Positions 5,401 through 6,605 of a stretch of 6,605 bases of DNA are shown here, piece by piece (the first letter of the stretch is position 1; every line of letters starts with the position of its first letter). This stretch comes from Desulfuromonadaceae bacterium GWC2_58_13 (lineage in GTDB: Bacteria > Desulfobacterota > Desulfuromonadia > Desulfuromonadales > Trichloromonadaceae). The stretch lies in assembly GCA_001825565.1 (NCBI GenBank), contig MHXM01000054.1, forward strand, positions 29,893 through 36,497, given 5' to 3'. Below the pieces are notes generated by a model. That model was given only the letters and a program-made list of their open reading frames with translations. It searched no databases and was not told the DNA's origin. The translations under genes were made by a program, and so were the position numbers.

Positions 5401-6605
5401 ATGTTCGAGCCGTCACTTGAAATATTTCGGGCCATTATCGAAGAAATGGCCGAGGGGGTTATCTTCCTCGATGCCTCCGATCGAATTCGCGTCATCAATC
5501 CGGCGGCTGAGCGGATTCGCAAGGTGTCAGCCAAAAAATTCATCGGCCAGCCGATTTTTGAAATTCATCCCTCCCGGGTCCATCAGCAGATCCTTGATCT
5601 TATCGGCAGCCTCAAATCGGGGGTAGTCGCTTCCCACCATCGGATCATCAGTGCCCAGGGACGCTATTTCGACAACAACTACACGGCGGTCCGGGATGCC
5701 GACGGTTCCTACCTGGGCACCCTGCTGGTGAGTCGTGACATTACCGAAAAGAAAAACCTGACCGAAGAAAACCTGCAACTCAAAAAAATACTTTCCGGTC
5801 CCTTTGAAAAGTTTTCTTTTGTTGCCCACAGTCCGGCGATTAAGGTACCTCTTGAAATGGTGCAAGCGGTGGCCCCGCTCGATTCGACGGTTCTGTTGTT
5901 CGGCGAAAGCGGCACCGGCAAAGAGCATTTTGTCGAGATGATTCACAGCCTCAGTACGCGCGGCAGCGCCCCTCTGGTCAATGTCAATTGTGCCGCGCTG
6001 CCGGAAAACCTGATCGAGTCCGAACTTTTTGGACATGTTAAGGGTTCGTTCACCGGGGCTGTTAACGACCATCCGGGGAAATTTGTTCAAGCCCACAAGG
6101 GAACCCTGTTCCTCGACGAAATCGGCGAGTTGCCCTTGTCGGCCCAGGCCAAACTGCTGCGGGTACTGCAGGATCGAACGGTGCAGGCGGTCGGTGGTCG
6201 GCGGGAAACCGCGGTCGACGTGCGCATCGTGGCGGCGACCAATCGCGACCTGGCCGAGGCGGTCCGCCAAGGCAGGTTTCGTTCGGACCTGTATTTTCGG
6301 CTCAACGTCATACAGATTCCAATCCCCCCGCTTCGAGACCGGCGGGAAGACATTATCCCGCTGGCCGAGTACTTCGTCTCGCTGTTTGCCCGCCAGATGG
6401 GCAAGTCGGTTCCGGCGCTTTCCGCGGCGGTGAAGAAATGCCTGCTCGCCTGCACCTTCCCGGGGAATGTGCGCCAGCTCAAGCACGCCATGGAGCGTGC
6501 GGTCGCCCTGGGCAAGGGGGTTGAAATCGTGCCCGTCGATCTCCCCGCCGAACTTCTTGACCAGAGGAGCGCGGCAACCACCGATTCGAGGTTCGAGCCG
6601 GGACA
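5401..6605 (+). CDS. Sigma-54-dependent transcriptional activator, PAS + AAA+, 3' end outside window
   Basis: 401 complete codons, then the window ends; no stop is reached. Residues about 7-115 are a PAS sensor domain (EGVIFLDASDRIRVINPAAERI, GQPIFEIHP, then VRDADGSYLGTLLVSRDITE), followed by a short coiled-coil linker (115-131) and an AAA+ domain (about 138-375). The AAA+ domain shows Walker A GESGTGKE (168-175), a sigma-54 contact loop reading GSFTGA (215-220, usually GAFTGA), Walker B LFLDE (236-240), sensor I VRIVAATNRDL (274-284), arginine-finger segment FRSDLYFRLNV (293-303) and sensor II PGNVRQL (354-360). The protein would use ATP to open sigma-54 RNA polymerase promoters; a C-terminal helix-turn-helix should lie beyond the edge. 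There is no receiver domain, so the PAS domain is the likely signal input, with unknown ligand. ATG 5401 is chosen over in-frame ATGs at 5368 and 5386, which lack a ribosome site. The gene starts a new unit after the terminator at 5288-5318. Confidence 0.95.
   Translation, partial: MFEPSLEIFRAIIEEMAEGVIFLDASDRIRVINPAAERIRKVSAKKFIGQPIFEIHPSRVHQQILDLIGSLKSGVVASHHRIISAQGRYFDNNYTAVRDADGSYLGTLLVSRDITEKKNLTEENLQLKKILSGPFEKFSFVAHSPAIKVPLEMVQAVAPLDSTVLLFGESGTGKEHFVEMIHSLSTRGSAPLVNVNCAALPENLIESELFGHVKGSFTGAVNDHPGKFVQAHKGTLFLDEIGELPLSAQAKLLRVLQDRTVQAVGGRRETAVDVRIVAATNRDLAEAVRQGRFRSDLYFRLNVIQIPIPPLRDRREDIIPLAEYFVSLFARQMGKSVPALSAAVKKCLLACTFPGNVRQLKHAMERAVALGKGVEIVPVDLPAELLDQRSAATTDSRFEPG

Noticed and set aside
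5527..6486. Open frame of 319 codons on the - strand
   Set aside because: It is antisense to the sigma-54 activator, whose motifs are clear; no domain is visible in the antisense product.

Overview
The window looks like an ordinary chromosomal segment of a Gram-negative, moderately GC-rich bacterium. Three features suggest a Desulfuromonadales/Geobacterales-like anaerobe (former Deltaproteobacteria). These are an EF-G of the second (EF-G2-like) type, a response regulator fused to a PilZ domain, and a PAS-containing sigma-54 enhancer-binding protein. This placement is inferred from the gene set, not from a database match. All seven protein genes lie on the + strand, and gaps between them are short. 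No tRNA, rRNA, CRISPR array, insertion sequence or phage feature was seen.

Layout. (1) 1-1287: the 3' part of an elongation factor G gene, covering domains II-V; the GTPase domain lies off the left edge. (2) 1322-2437: a single-pass membrane protein with an acidic cytoplasmic N-terminus and two tandem SPOR-type domains, which would bind septal peptidoglycan. (3) 2447-3430: a protein of unknown function made of leucine-rich-variant/HEAT-like repeats, with an internal duplication split by an acidic linker. (4) 3476-3931 and 3928-4422: a MOSC-domain protein and a MogA-type molybdopterin adenylyltransferase that overlap at ATGA, forming a small molybdenum-cofactor module. (5) 4544-5263: a receiver-PilZ response regulator, ended by a strong rho-independent terminator at 5288-5318. 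(6) 5401 to the right edge: a sigma-54-dependent activator (PAS + AAA+), cut off before its DNA-binding domain. It has no stop codon inside the window.

The first six genes could share one transcript, because no convincing terminator appears before 5288. The gap of about 120 bases before the receiver-PilZ gene is the most likely place for an internal promoter or a regulated leader. The genes do not form one pathway: translation, cell-envelope/division, molybdenum cofactor and signalling genes sit side by side. The most unusual item is the duplicated repeat protein at 2447-3430. No previously undescribed system can be claimed from this window.
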